From NCBI GenBank assembly GCA_001629255.1, contig LURZ01000036.1:1-38356 (forward strand): DNA of 38,356 nucleotides, in the 5' to 3' direction. This document shows, piece after piece, positions 8,763 to 19,600 of this stretch. The stretch comes from Marine group II euryarchaeote REDSEA-S42_B7 (lineage in GTDB: Archaea > Thermoplasmatota > Poseidoniia > Poseidoniales > Thalassarchaeaceae). Below the pieces are notes generated by a model, which did no database searches, had not been told where the DNA came from, and saw only the letters and a program-made list of their open reading frames with translations. The stretch's first letter is position 1; every line of letters starts with the position of its first letter. A program made the position numbers and the translations under genes.

Positions 8763-11700
8763 ATGGGTCGGGACAAAAAGATGCGGTCTTTCTCCCTTAC
8801 AGGATTGTTCCTGTTCAGCATTCTGCTTTCTCTGGCTTTGCCGGCTGGCACAGTTTCAGCCTCCAACGAGACTACTTCGGGGACGATTACCGGGACCGAG
8901 ACCTGGGCAGGAGTGCACACTCTCACTGGTGATGTGACGATAGCTCCCGGTGCCAAACTCATCATCAATCCAGGAGCCACGATCGAGTTTCCAAACGGAA
9001 CTCATCTTGATGTCAGAGGTAGCCTATGCGCTGGAGTGGCTTCATGCGGTGCATCGTCCAATGCAGGTCCCGCTATGCGAATCAACCTAAGGTGGAGTGA
9101 ACCGGTAAACGCGAGCGCAACCGGAGAGTGCTACGGGATGAGCTACGGAAACCAAGAGATTTGGATAGACGATCCTTCTTGCAGTGAAGGCGTTCTGATG
9201 AGGAGTTCTATAGATCTGGCTGAGACTGGCCTGAGATACGTCACTTTCGATAGTGCATGGGGCATTCCACAATACATCTCGGCAGTAGGCGAGTTTCGGT
9301 ATGGGGCCCTAGTCCTTGATGGTGCCAGCCCTACCCTCACTGAACTGTCTTTCAATCAAATCAACACATCCAGCGTGCTAACTACTAACCTGGCCCAACC
9401 GTCATTCAATGGGGGGGACTTTGCAGTTGGTATAGATGCAAATACCGGAATAGTCGGAGCTGCTCTCCAGATTTATTCCTCGGGCTCGTCTGTGAGTCCA
9501 TTCTCCTTGTCCGACATTTCATTGACTGGAACAAACAACGGTTGTGGTAACAGGGATAATGGCAGGCACACTATTTGGGCCGAGAATTCATTCATAGAAA
9601 TCGACAATGCTGAAATCCAATCTGGGGATTTCGGCATCGGACTATGGACTTCTGCCGGTAGTGTAACAAATTCCATCATCAATGTGAATTGCAATGGAAT
9701 TGACTTAAACGGAAAAAAGGCAGTCGGAGGGACATCATTCAACTTCGATATTTCGAACAATGAAATAACAACGGTTAACGGACCAGGGATTACTTCCGCC
9801 GCAGGCGCACTTGTGGATATCACGGACAATGATATCGGAGGCGCTGCTTCCGGATCAGGGGTGCTCGTTTACAATAGCGAGGCCCACATCCATCGGAACG
9901 AAATCGGACCAATAGGGGGATACTTTGGATTATGGCTGGGCGGTTCTTATGACGTGATCGCCGAGAACAATTCAATTTTCGAAACTTCTCTGACTCCAGT
10001 AGTAGCAGGAATGTACTCATATTCTATCCAGGCTGCATCAAGACTCTATCTGGCAAACAATTCGATTTCGTATGACGGAACCGGAACCTGTAGTAGTGAT
10101 ACTAATTGGGGGGGCCAGTTCTCCTGTCCAGTTTTACATGCATACTTGACGGGTGTGACAATGTATGACAACATAATCACTGCTAGCGGGACAGCCGATG
10201 GAATTAGGGCCGTGGGCTCACTCTTGGATATCCAGAGGAACTCCTTCGATGTCCAGAAGACCGGCGCAGTGATCAAGAACTACGACAGCGGGTATGCAGA
10301 CTCACAGCAATATGGATCCCTGGCCTACTTCTCGGAGAACGATTGGAACCAAGCCGAATCAGTATACAACGTAACTAAGAGCTCAGTAACTGCCCAGTCT
10401 GAGTATATTCCATCCCCACCCAGTGGGGAATATCCAGTCAAACTATCATGGCCAGATCAGGAGGCCTGGCCCGACAACCAATTCCAGGGCGCAATTATCC
10501 CAACTCCTGTCAAGGATTGCAATAATTGTCAGAATATGACTCCGAGGAACTTCCCATTAGGAGTGAGCATGGATAACAACTCCACGGTCTTCACTTTTGC
10601 AGACCTCACAAACTTAGACCTGTCAAAAGTGCAGATTGCAACGCAGCCAACACACTTCGCAGTCCAGGTAAGTAGGGCAGAGTTGGTCAGGTTCCAGACT
10701 CTTATTGGAGGGGAAAAGGTCAGTGATGCTCTAGTCATAGTAGAGGATGCAGTTGGCAACGATCTGTACAGAGTTAACTCTGGCGGTGATGGATTCACAC
10801 CTTGGATAGCACTTCCCTCTAACTTCCATCTAGACTTCAGAGGACTAGGTGGGGGGGACAACCCTGATGGCTTCGCTGATGACGAGTACGAGGACTCATG
10901 TTCCGATGGAATTGACAATGACGGTGACCTGATAATTGACACAGATGATCCCAGTTGCGACTATGATGCGGGAACAAGGGAACTATCTTTGTACAGATAT
11001 ACCGCCTATAGATTCGGATATGGATATTATTCAGGAGAATTCACACTTGAAGAGAACTCTCTGCAAGAGATAGCTCATCTAGAGAATCAGGCACCAACGG
11101 TAATTGTAACACAAGAAGAGGGGCACTCCTTCCGAAGAATAGTCAATATTACAGGCAGCGCACACGATGGGACCTTGGCCAACAGCTATCCCACAGATGA
11201 GAGGGCACAATGGGATCAAGGCGGATATGTTCACGAAGTTCAGGTCAGAAATCCATTTACAGGATCATGGGAGAGTGCAGAATATGCTATTGATACTAGC
11301 GGGGTTGACGAGGGCAAAGTAACCCGGTTCAACAGACCCTTCAGTTCATGGTACTACAGCATTGACATGACGGGTTTGGCAGGAGAGGGCGATTATACCT
11401 TCGAATTCCGAGCCTTCGATGGGATAGACTACAGCACGGTAGTATCTAGGACCGTCAAACTAAACACACAACCCCCCACTGTATTCGTCTCATCGCCTAG
11501 CTCATTTTCGTCACATGACGAAGGCTCAGTGGTTTTCGATGGATATGCCCAGGACCCATACGGGTGTCCAGATGCCTGTAACAGCGACATCGGTTTGGTA
11601 TACATGGACATATCTGGACCCAATTACCAGGTTACAAGCCCAGTCCAGACAAATGAAGACGGGACCTGGGATTGGGAATGGGACTTCAGCACTAGGCCTA

Positions 11701-13049
11701 GAGAACTAACAACCTACACATTCACAATTTGGGCATCTGACTCCGACTTCTGTATTGGTGAAGTTGACGAGTGCCAGCCCGTTACACTTACTCTAACAAT
11801 AGACAACAGAAACAGCCAGCCTACGATTAGCGTAAACCAACCCGTGTCAGGGACACGTGTTTCTTCTTCAGCGGACACCCTGCTTAGTGGAGTGGCTAGA
11901 GACTTCGATGGAGGGGTTACCAGAGTCAATCTGGAGGTAAAGGATGTTTCAAACGATTATGTCACCGTGCATGAGACAAGCACAGGGGAGTTTTCTGAAG
12001 AAGGCGAGTGGGAGATAAATTGGGATACTACCCAACTTAGACATGACGCAGAGTACCAATTGAGGTTCCGCTCATATGACGGCATAGACTACAGCAGTTG
12101 GGTAGATGTGATAATCACCGCCGATAACCCTCCCAACGTTGGCAATAATCAACCGGAGTTCGCCCAAGCCGATTGGCAGAGCGAGATTATCCTCTATTGC
12201 GATACTGAATCAATTTCGGTTGACAAGTGCACAACCGCAGAGATTGACTTGAAAGAATACTTCTCAGATATTGATAATGACATCCAGTTCATATCAGTTT
12301 ACAATGATCCATCCACTGACTCTGATGACATTTTCCCGCTCGTTGTGGGTGTAGGAACTGACGGGATAGCCCGGTATGATCCGGCCGATATGCTATTTTA
12401 TGAGGAAAATATGGATGCATGGACACTGAATGATGTTATTTTCATCGCTACAGATGCATGGGACTCAAAGGCAAACTCACTACCGGTCACATTCCGGGTC
12501 CTTCCTCTAGAATTTACTATTCAAGAACCTAACCAGACTTGGGTAGATTTGGACGGAATTGCGATTTATTCAGGAATCGGACTGCCAGGAAAGCAAGTCT
12601 CAGTATCAATAGGTGGGAACCCAGTAAACACCACGGTAGTTCAAGAAGATGGAACTTGGGAACTAGGAGTCCCAGCCTCAAGGATCAAGGGAGAATCCTC
12701 TATTCCCGAATTCTCATATGCTGGCCAGAATACTGAAGTGACCCCTATCTCCAAGGGTGAGCCTACCACTGACTCAACAAACATGGCGTTAATCTTAGGA
12801 ATGGCCGGATTGGTATTGGTAGCTCTGGTGGTGCTTGCATTCTTCAGCGGATTTATAGGCATAGAGATTGAAGAAGACGAGGAGCCAAATAAATCTGCTA
12901 AGATTCCAGAAGGTGAAGAATGGTGGTCAGGAGAATCGAATGAAAATTCCGATGAAGAAAGAGGACTAGAGAGGTATGACGACCATCCCGGGTGGCTGTG
13001 GGATGCCGATTCAGAGGAATGGGTCCCGGATCCAGATTTTCAGGAATAA
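8763..13049 (+). CDS. Giant surface protein: beta-helix plus Ig-like domains, C-terminal membrane anchor
   Basis: 1,428 residues. An N-terminal signal peptide (about 1-34) ends near VSASNE. Residues about 35-560 look like a right-handed parallel beta-helix, with many short hydrophobic/Asn-rich turns resembling pectate-lyase-like folds. Around 710-740 is the Cys-Asp motif CSDGIDNDGD...DDPSC, known from secreted calcium-type proteins. Three Ig/cadherin-like segments follow (about 775-1130: GSAHDG, DGYAQD, SGVARD), then a membrane helix (about 1341-1366) and an acidic cytoplasmic tail ending in HPGWLWDADSEEWVPDPDF. No catalytic residues could be assigned with confidence, so it may be adhesive, structural or a glycan-binding or glycan-cleaving protein. 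Numerous N-x-S/T sequons make it a candidate substrate of the oligosaccharyltransferase upstream. The architecture is well supported; the function is not known. Confidence 0.85.
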   Translation: MGRDKKMRSFSLTGLFLFSILLSLALPAGTVSASNETTSGTITGTETWAGVHTLTGDVTIAPGAKLIINPGATIEFPNGTHLDVRGSLCAGVASCGASSNAGPAMRINLRWSEPVNASATGECYGMSYGNQEIWIDDPSCSEGVLMRSSIDLAETGLRYVTFDSAWGIPQYISAVGEFRYGALVLDGASPTLTELSFNQINTSSVLTTNLAQPSFNGGDFAVGIDANTGIVGAALQIYSSGSSVSPFSLSDISLTGTNNGCGNRDNGRHTIWAENSFIEIDNAEIQSGDFGIGLWTSAGSVTNSIINVNCNGIDLNGKKAVGGTSFNFDISNNEITTVNGPGITSAAGALVDITDNDIGGAASGSGVLVYNSEAHIHRNEIGPIGGYFGLWLGGSYDVIAENNSIFETSLTPVVAGMYSYSIQAASRLYLANNSISYDGTGTCSSDTNWGGQFSCPVLHAYLTGVTMYDNIITASGTADGIRAVGSLLDIQRNSFDVQKTGAVIKNYDSGYADSQQYGSLAYFSENDWNQAESVYNVTKSSVTAQSEYIPSPPSGEYPVKLSWPDQEAWPDNQFQGAIIPTPVKDCNNCQNMTPRNFPLGVSMDNNSTVFTFADLTNLDLSKVQIATQPTHFAVQVSRAELVRFQTLIGGEKVSDALVIVEDAVGNDLYRVNSGGDGFTPWIALPSNFHLDFRGLGGGDNPDGFADDEYEDSCSDGIDNDGDLIIDTDDPSCDYDAGTRELSLYRYTAYRFGYGYYSGEFTLEENSLQEIAHLENQAPTVIVTQEEGHSFRRIVNITGSAHDGTLANSYPTDERAQWDQGGYVHEVQVRNPFTGSWESAEYAIDTSGVDEGKVTRFNRPFSSWYYSIDMTGLAGEGDYTFEFRAFDGIDYSTVVSRTVKLNTQPPTVFVSSPSSFSSHDEGSVVFDGYAQDPYGCPDACNSDIGLVYMDISGPNYQVTSPVQTNEDGTWDWEWDFSTRPRELTTYTFTIWASDSDFCIGEVDECQPVTLTLTIDNRNSQPTISVNQPVSGTRVSSSADTLLSGVARDFDGGVTRVNLEVKDVSNDYVTVHETSTGEFSEEGEWEINWDTTQLRHDAEYQLRFRSYDGIDYSSWVDVIITADNPPNVGNNQPEFAQADWQSEIILYCDTESISVDKCTTAEIDLKEYFSDIDNDIQFISVYNDPSTDSDDIFPLVVGVGTDGIARYDPADMLFYEENMDAWTLNDVIFIATDAWDSKANSLPVTFRVLPLEFTIQEPNQTWVDLDGIAIYSGIGLPGKQVSVSIGGNPVNTTVVQEDGTWELGVPASRIKGESSIPEFSYAGQNTEVTPISKGEPTTDSTNMALILGMAGLVLVALVVLAFFSGFIGIEIEEDEEPNKSAKIPEGEEWWSGESNENSDEERGLERYDDHPGWLWDADSEEWVPDPDFQE

Positions 13050-13073
13050 TCGGAGTAACAGGTTCTCCTAACA

Positions 13074-13079
13074 TTATTG
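13074..13079 (+). promoter_or_regulatory. TATA-like box of the STAND NTPase gene
   Basis: TTATTG begins 29 nt before the ATG at 13103, consistent with a leaderless transcript. This favours ATG 13103 over the TTG at 13094, which lies only 20 nt from the box. Confidence 0.4.
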
Positions 13080-13102
13080 AGTGAGTCTAAGAGTTGGATA
13101 TC

Positions 13103-15631
13103 ATGACAGCGGGCACTTCTTCACGACCTGGGGTGCAGGAAAGGATATTCCTGCATCTAAGTGACTATGTAGATCATACCGATAAAGTCGAAGTCCCATT
13201 CGCACTGTCCCAGATGGGCATCGCAAATGCGGTATCCATTGCTAGATCTAATGTTCCCAGGGCAATATCTGGCATGAAAGAGGCCGGCCATCTTGTGGAA
13301 CGCCAGGCCCATGTCACCGGGGTTTCTAGGAAGAGGAAAGCCTACTTCCTTACCGACGAGGGTGCCAAGGTTGCAGACGAAATTTGGTCTAGGATATCTG
13401 AGAATAAGGTACGAGTTATTCATTCAGATGGCCGCTCCGAATCTTCAACTCTTGTTCAAGCAATCGAGTCATCCGAACTCCCACTTAGACATGTGGACAT
13501 GCTTCGATACATGGACGATTCAGGGACAATTGACCTGTCAGGACTTTCATCCGAATTGGTTGAGAGGGACCTATCCAAACACATCGAGAAACAGCTTGTT
13601 TCCTCCTTAAATGACCTTCCTAGAACTAGGAGATTCTATGGTAGGGAGAAAGAATTGGACGTAATGGCTAAACTGCTCGAAGCCAAATCCGCATCAATTC
13701 TGGTACCAGGGATTGCAGGAATTGGGAAGACCTCACTTTCTACAAAGATTCTCGACCGATTTACACACCGGAGAAACCTCCTTTACCATAGATGTCAGGA
13801 CTGGGAGGGATCTAGGGCCTTTCTTGAGGCATGCGCCGAGTGGCTATCAGCGGTTGGACATAACGACCTGTCTGATTATTTGGCTTCAACCCCAGTTCCT
13901 CAGACTAGTATGGCTGTGAACCTAATCTCTGCAGGTTTATCCGAATCTCCTTCATTGATTGTAATAGACGATCTGCACAAAGTTGGCGATGAGACGCTAT
14001 ACTCAATTTTGAGGGAATTAACCCTAAGAATTCCCTCCCTAAATGAAGTCGGACTTGTGATGTTCTCCAGATCATTCAGGATGGTAGTCCCTGAATCCGA
14101 CCAATCTGGTAATATCGTAACCTTGGTCATGCCTCTACAGGGACTAGATGAGGAATCCAGCAGGCAGATTCTCACGGCCATGCCAAAGATGGACTCTGAT
14201 CAATTCATGCACATTTACTCGTTGTCCAGAGGGCACCCATTAATTCTTGAACTAATCAATAGGGGTAATGTTGCTGAAACCTTCCACGCCACATTAGAGG
14301 CATTTGTGGAGAAGGAGATTTTCAGTAGGCTTTCAGGAACAGAGAAACGTCTATTAGGAGCCATTGCGGTTTTCAGAGAGCCAGTTCCTATCCAAGCAAT
14401 CCATCAAATCGAGGGTAGCGTAGATCTAATTGATGAATTGGTCGAAAAGGGACTAGCCAGACAGTCAGATGCAGAAAATTTCGATGTTCACGATCTAGTG
14501 AGAGAGTTCTTACTAAGATCCATGGAACACGAAATGAAAACAGATCTCCATGCTTCAGCAGTGAAATGGTATAGGGGGAAAATGGACGATGCAGCTGATC
14601 GGATAGAGTTCATTCACCACTTGAGCCAAACTGGAGATGAAGAGGGTCTAGCAGAGGTTTTGCTTACCGAAGGACACGGCCTAGTAAGTTCTGGACACAC
14701 AGAGCTTCTCTCAATCCTCAACTCTCTGGAAAGTAGTGATTTCGACACAAAGAGTCGTGGTCTAATCAGAGAACTAAAGGGAGATATACTGACCATTCAG
14801 GGAAGGTGGGACGAAGCTGAGGAGCAATACGACATTGCAACAAAGCACGTTGGCGCTAACATGCCAAGCTCCGAATTAGCACGTCTGTTATCAGCCAGAG
14901 CAGACATAGCCGTCAAGAGGGGTGCAATGGACGATGCTCTCGAGCTGCATAGGAACGCACTCAAGATTCAGATTGAGATTAGAGACGCAGTAGGTGCCGC
15001 TAGGACTTACAATAATATGGGTCATATTTTCCGACGAAGGAGGGATTCTCGTCGCGCTCTCGAGGTCTACGGGAATGTCGAGGATCTTCTGGAAAAAGAG
15101 AAAGATCCAGAACTAAATGAGGCTAGAATTAGATTAGCATCTGCATTTATTGAGATGGGCGAGCTAGATAGGGCAAGGGAACACGCTCTTTTTGCCTATG
15201 AGAATACCAAGGACTCCAATCAGGATTTCCTTCACGCTAGATCCAGAGCGGTTCTTGGCAGATACTATGCAAAAATTTCAGATAATGACCTAGCGCTTCT
15301 ACATTACTCCGGCGCACTCGACACCCTATCCGATCAGAATGATCCACAAAGTACAGTCGAAGTAGAGATGCTACTCGGACAGGTCTTGATAGATGCAGGT
15401 AGAAGGGAGGAAGCAGCCGAGCACTACCTAAACGGTCTAGCCATAGCCGAGTCAAATGACTTTAGAATGCTGCAGGGAGAGTTACTAGCGAGACTGGGAG
15501 AAGTCGAATCCGATCGATCTCAGAGGATGAACTATCTCCAGAGATCGCTCTCTCTATTCAGGGAGCTCGGAGCTGTTGGAAGGATGAAGGAAGTCCAGAA
15601 CTCAGTCCACAGGGCTGTAATGGGAAGATAG
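13103..15631 (+). CDS. Winged-helix / STAND NTPase / TPR protein
   Basis: 842 residues from ATG 13103. Residues about 10-95 look like a MarR-type winged helix with a wing-like segment (VTGVSRKRKAYFLTDEG). A short linker leads to FYGREKEL, the usual entry to a STAND/AAA NTPase. Walker A is GIAGIGKTS at 203-211 and Walker B is LIVIDD at 285-290, followed by a winged-helix-like part (VHDLVREFLL). From about 530 to the end there are tetratricopeptide-type helices (GRWDEAEEQYD, GAMDDALELHRNA, GELDRAREHA, GRREEAAEHY). STAND proteins of the MalT/AfsR/NLR type bind a ligand or partner through the repeats and oligomerise with ATP. No nuclease, protease or TIR effector was seen, so DNA-binding regulation is the simplest role; an Avs-like immune sensor is less likely. 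The stop codon directly abuts that of the convergent gene. Confidence 0.85.
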   Translation: MTAGTSSRPGVQERIFLHLSDYVDHTDKVEVPFALSQMGIANAVSIARSNVPRAISGMKEAGHLVERQAHVTGVSRKRKAYFLTDEGAKVADEIWSRISENKVRVIHSDGRSESSTLVQAIESSELPLRHVDMLRYMDDSGTIDLSGLSSELVERDLSKHIEKQLVSSLNDLPRTRRFYGREKELDVMAKLLEAKSASILVPGIAGIGKTSLSTKILDRFTHRRNLLYHRCQDWEGSRAFLEACAEWLSAVGHNDLSDYLASTPVPQTSMAVNLISAGLSESPSLIVIDDLHKVGDETLYSILRELTLRIPSLNEVGLVMFSRSFRMVVPESDQSGNIVTLVMPLQGLDEESSRQILTAMPKMDSDQFMHIYSLSRGHPLILELINRGNVAETFHATLEAFVEKEIFSRLSGTEKRLLGAIAVFREPVPIQAIHQIEGSVDLIDELVEKGLARQSDAENFDVHDLVREFLLRSMEHEMKTDLHASAVKWYRGKMDDAADRIEFIHHLSQTGDEEGLAEVLLTEGHGLVSSGHTELLSILNSLESSDFDTKSRGLIRELKGDILTIQGRWDEAEEQYDIATKHVGANMPSSELARLLSARADIAVKRGAMDDALELHRNALKIQIEIRDAVGAARTYNNMGHIFRRRRDSRRALEVYGNVEDLLEKEKDPELNEARIRLASAFIEMGELDRAREHALFAYENTKDSNQDFLHARSRAVLGRYYAKISDNDLALLHYSGALDTLSDQNDPQSTVEVEMLLGQVLIDAGRREEAAEHYLNGLAIAESNDFRMLQGELLARLGEVESDRSQRMNYLQRSLSLFRELGAVGRMKEVQNSVHRAVMGR

Positions 15632-16435
15632 TCAAGAAGCCAGAATTTTGCTGGGCCCTGCCTTGCCAGTCCAGTAGCTGAACTCAGGGCCCAATTGTTT
15701 TGAGATCGAGATATTTCCTTCGAACTCGTCCCCTATCGCTAGAAGGACCTCACTCTCAGCAAGGTGGGGTGCGTTATTACTCTCCGAGAGGTGGCAAAGA
15801 ACGATGCTCCTCAGATCCTTATTCATTGAACGAAGTAGTACTTCTCCAGCTTGGCTATTGGAAAGGTGACCTCCTCTTCCTGAGATTCTCCTCTTTAGGG
15901 AATCAGGATAAGGGCCAGACATGAGTCTCCTATGATCGTAGTTAGCCTCTATAGAAATATGGTTACAACTTGAGAGATGCTTGACTAAGTCGTCTGGAGC
16001 CTCCCCTAAATCGGTTACAATCGCTGCTCTATCTCCGTTCCCATCGCTAGCAACCAATGCTACGTTATCTGCATCATCGTGGGGTACAGGTATGGCTAGC
16101 ATACTCAAATTAGGCGAAAAATGAATTCTTTCCAGACTTCCAAATTCTACGAACTCGCCTTCTACTAGCCCCATCCTTGAGGCGGTTCCCCCATTACAGT
16201 GCAGAACTGAAGACCATTTTTTCGATGCATTTAGTGCAGATCCTGAATGATCCTTGTGATGATGAGTTACGACAATAGAATCTATTGATTCCGGTTCAAA
16301 TCCTCCTATCCTGAGCCTTTTCTCTGTCTGTCTCAGGCTGAACCCACAATCAACCAGGACATTATACTCTCCAGAGGAAATCAAGGTAGCATTTCCACGA
16401 CTTCCTGAACCGAGATGAGTAATGCCGATCCCCAT
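15632..16435 (-). CDS. YycJ/WalJ-like metallo-beta-lactamase-fold hydrolase
   Basis: 267 residues. The N-terminus LGSGSRGNATLI, the metal motif THHHKDH (His58, His60, Asp62, His63), a later EANYDH and the C-terminal CHLSESNNAP match the YycJ/WalJ/VicX branch of the metallo-beta-lactamase superfamily (family pattern HLSxxNN). Members bind two metal ions and are thought to be phosphodiesterases or DNA exonucleases linked to repair. The length is typical and all expected metal ligands appear present. It is divergent from the giant calcium-repeat gene and convergent with the STAND gene, with the two stop codons adjacent. The substrate is not deducible from sequence. Confidence 0.88.
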   Translation of the reverse strand: MGIGITHLGSGSRGNATLISSGEYNVLVDCGFSLRQTEKRLRIGGFEPESIDSIVVTHHHKDHSGSALNASKKWSSVLHCNGGTASRMGLVEGEFVEFGSLERIHFSPNLSMLAIPVPHDDADNVALVASDGNGDRAAIVTDLGEAPDDLVKHLSSCNHISIEANYDHRRLMSGPYPDSLKRRISGRGGHLSNSQAGEVLLRSMNKDLRSIVLCHLSESNNAPHLAESEVLLAIGDEFEGNISISKQLGPEFSYWTGKAGPSKILAS

Positions 16436-16594
16436 AATTGGCTGTCTGCCTCGAGGCGCTCTTTGAACAAATCCGTCCTCATCAGATGATAATCTCTATT
16501 TCCCCTAGGGCAATTTTCTACGCGCTTCCCATCGTGATATGTCCGAACGACGCTCCATCACCATGATAAATCTCTGAAGTTGGGAATTAGATAA

Positions 16595-16600
16595 GGGTGA
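16595..16600 (+). promoter_or_regulatory. Shine-Dalgarno site of the calcium-repeat giant
   Basis: GGGTGA lies 4 nt before the ATG at 16605 and can pair with the conserved 16S 3' end. It supports this start and shows that some genes here use leadered initiation while others look leaderless. Confidence 0.5.
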
Positions 16601-16604
16601 GCTA

Positions 16605-19600
16605 ATGCGTAGGAAGCAGACTGCGTTGCTGGTTTCCCTGCTGATTTTTTCTAGCCTTGCTTTTGTTTCACAGACAAGGCCACAATCTCCGGTTTCATCC
16701 ACGGATCCCAATGAGGCCGAGGGTACAGAATCGCCCGTTACGGACCAGGACGGTGACCTAGTCCCCGATCTATACGAGGTTATCTTTGGTGAATCGCTCG
16801 AGATTGATTTGTCCGGAATGGAGATGGCCATTTCTGGTCTGAATCCCTCTGACTCTACAGACAACTCATCTGACCACGATAGAGACGGTTTGACTGCGTT
16901 ACAAGAATACTGCTGGCCTTACACATTGGATAACTGCTTCGAGGAGAGAAGCACGCTAACAGGAAAACCACCCGAAGAAACTGAATCCGGGCTAAGGGAA
17001 TACTTGGATCCAAGGGTGTCTGATACAGATGGTGATGGACTTCCTGATGGTTATGAAGTTCACATGTGTACATTAGGGGGGCTCTACAAAAAGGACCCAA
17101 ACGATCCACTAAATCCGAATAATTTCTGGGAATGTCGGTATTTCGATCCTCTAGACCCAAGTGACGTGAACATAGATTTCGATAGATGTGAGGCCGACTT
17201 CAGTTGGGGTTGTGGAGATGGATTCGACTTCAATAGTGACGGGGAAATAGATGTGGGAGAAATGTTCACCAACGCAGAGGAATATTTGTTTGGAACTCCT
17301 GATGACTGGGTTACTGAAAGAGACGGCTTGTGGTGCTGGGGTCAGATTGAGGGTCTTACCGAGGACTCTTGTCAGGACCAGTTTGAGAGGCCAACGGGCG
17401 AATCTGGTTGGATGGGGAGCGATCCGAGATTCTCAGACTCTGACTATTTCTTCTGGGATGAACTAGCTCCATCCCAATTGGAGATAATTGGAGACGGTAT
17501 TCCTGATGGCTGGGAGGCTCATTATGGGCTTGACCCATTGAATGCTAGTGATGCCACGATAGACTCGGATTTTGATGGATGGGATATTGATGGGGATGGG
17601 TTTGTTACACAGGATGTTACAACTGATACCTCTCAGTGGGGCGAAGCATTCAGTAACTACGAAGAGTATATGGTGGATTTTGATGATAGGTCGAGTGTAG
17701 TCCCAGGAGTAAGGGGCTTCGAGATGTTCGCTGACCATGGCAACACAATTAGTTTCGATCATTCTACCGCAATTAGACTCACTGACTCATCCGTTCACAG
17801 CATCATAGCCGACCAACCAAGAGAGAGGCTCGTAATTGGGAGCAAATATGGGATTACAGTTCTTGATCCATTTCGAGGGACCTCCTCCTCATTTGAAATG
17901 CCTTCGGGACTCGAGATCAATGTCATGGAGAGGAATTCAGCTGGAGGTCTAGATTTCCTATTACTAGGTTCAAACATCGGTTTTCACACGATTATTATGG
18001 AAAACGGAATACCGATAATGGAGTCAATGACTACTAACGAGATTGGTGAAATCTCAGTGATTTACCCGATAGAATCTGAGTCTATTGACTTGGGGGTCCT
18101 ACTAATTGGTAAAGAAGCATGGAAGGTTACGTTCTCCGCGGAACAGTCGACGCTTATTCAATCTGAGATTTCAGCAATAGAACCTCTCTTTTCGCTTCTT
18201 GAAGATGCAAAGGCAACGGTAAATTCAATCGCTCAGGCTAAGATTTTCGGTAGAACCCCGATTCTCCTGGTGGGGACCGACTTCGGATTAATTGCATGGA
18301 ACTCAACAGATGCCTCTGAGGATATCGGTAGCCCCTGGTGGGTGTTTACGTCCAACAATGCTGATGAATTCGTTAATCCTGATATACTCGATTCGAGAAA
18401 GACTGCAGTCGTCAACAGCATAGTCGTAGAAGAGTCAAACAGTGGCTCAGATGATGTTTGGCTGGGCATGGGGGGAGGACTTCATCAGATTACCATGGAC
18501 CTATTCATCTCTCAACCAAGAGAGTCCATCAGCAATGAAAGGATGCTCAATCTAGACGGTCTTCTTTCTGGATCAAACGACGTCAGAGCAATATTACCCA
18601 TAGAAGGGACGATAGTTCTTGGATCTACGGACGGAACTTGGTGCTTGGAGGGTGATTCGGACGGAATACTCGGAACTAGGCTAAATCAAACTGACATACC
18701 CGGACTTGTCACAACACTGACATCACTGGAGAGAGATGGGGAGACGTGGATTTTCGCTGGAATATCCCCGGGGAGATTCATGAATATCGCGCCAATGGAC
18801 CCACACTCCCATGACTCTGATCTAGATGGGATGCCCGATGGCTGGGAGTTTGCCTACGGGCTAGATCCTACAGACCCATTCGATGGCTCAAGGGATAATG
18901 ATGCAGATGGAGTATCCATTGGCGTCGGAATTGGATTTGGATTTGACAGATACTGGAGTAATTTGGAAGAATATCGCTTCACAGCTCCCTCCGAATACGG
19001 ACACAATGGCACAGATCCCAGAGTTTCAGACACTGATGGAGACGGTCTAACCGATGGCGAAGAATACTGGGGGTGGTTCCTAGAGCCCACTAATTTTGAG
19101 TGTCATTATCTCAATCAACAATATCTCTGCGATTCTACGCTGGGTCAATCTGCATCAGACGTCCACATGGGGGGTTGGACTGGGACCGGATCCAGTGGTG
19201 GGAGTGATTTGCCCACTGATCCAACCAATCCCGACTCGGATGGCGATGGAATGCCTGATGGATGGGAAATAAAGCATAGGAGATGGATAGGGGACGTATA
19301 TACCGGGGGAAACGACTGGACTTTGGACCCGAATAACCCAGATGATGCGAACGAAGACGCTGATGGGGACGGTCTGACAAATCTTTGCGAGTACGAATGG
19401 GAAAGGCTGCGGGAAAGATCGATACTTACCGGAATACAATCTCATGGGGAATCTCCCGATTCAGTATTAAATTGGACTCCTACTAACCCCAACCAAGTCG
19501 ACTCAGACGGAGACTCACTACCAGATGGTTGGGAGGCAAGATACTCCTGCAACTGGCCTTCATCCAGTTCAGGAATAAATCCAATGAATGGCTCAGACGC

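Noticed and set aside
13103-15631. Antiviral Avs-type defence gene
   Set aside because: No nuclease, TIR, protease or other effector domain is visible and no neighbouring defence or mobile genes occur; a regulator fits better.
16280-16310. GGTTCAAATCC resembling a tRNA T-loop
   Set aside because: The flanking 5-bp stem does not form and the bases encode the conserved start of the metallo-beta-lactamase motif region on the minus strand.
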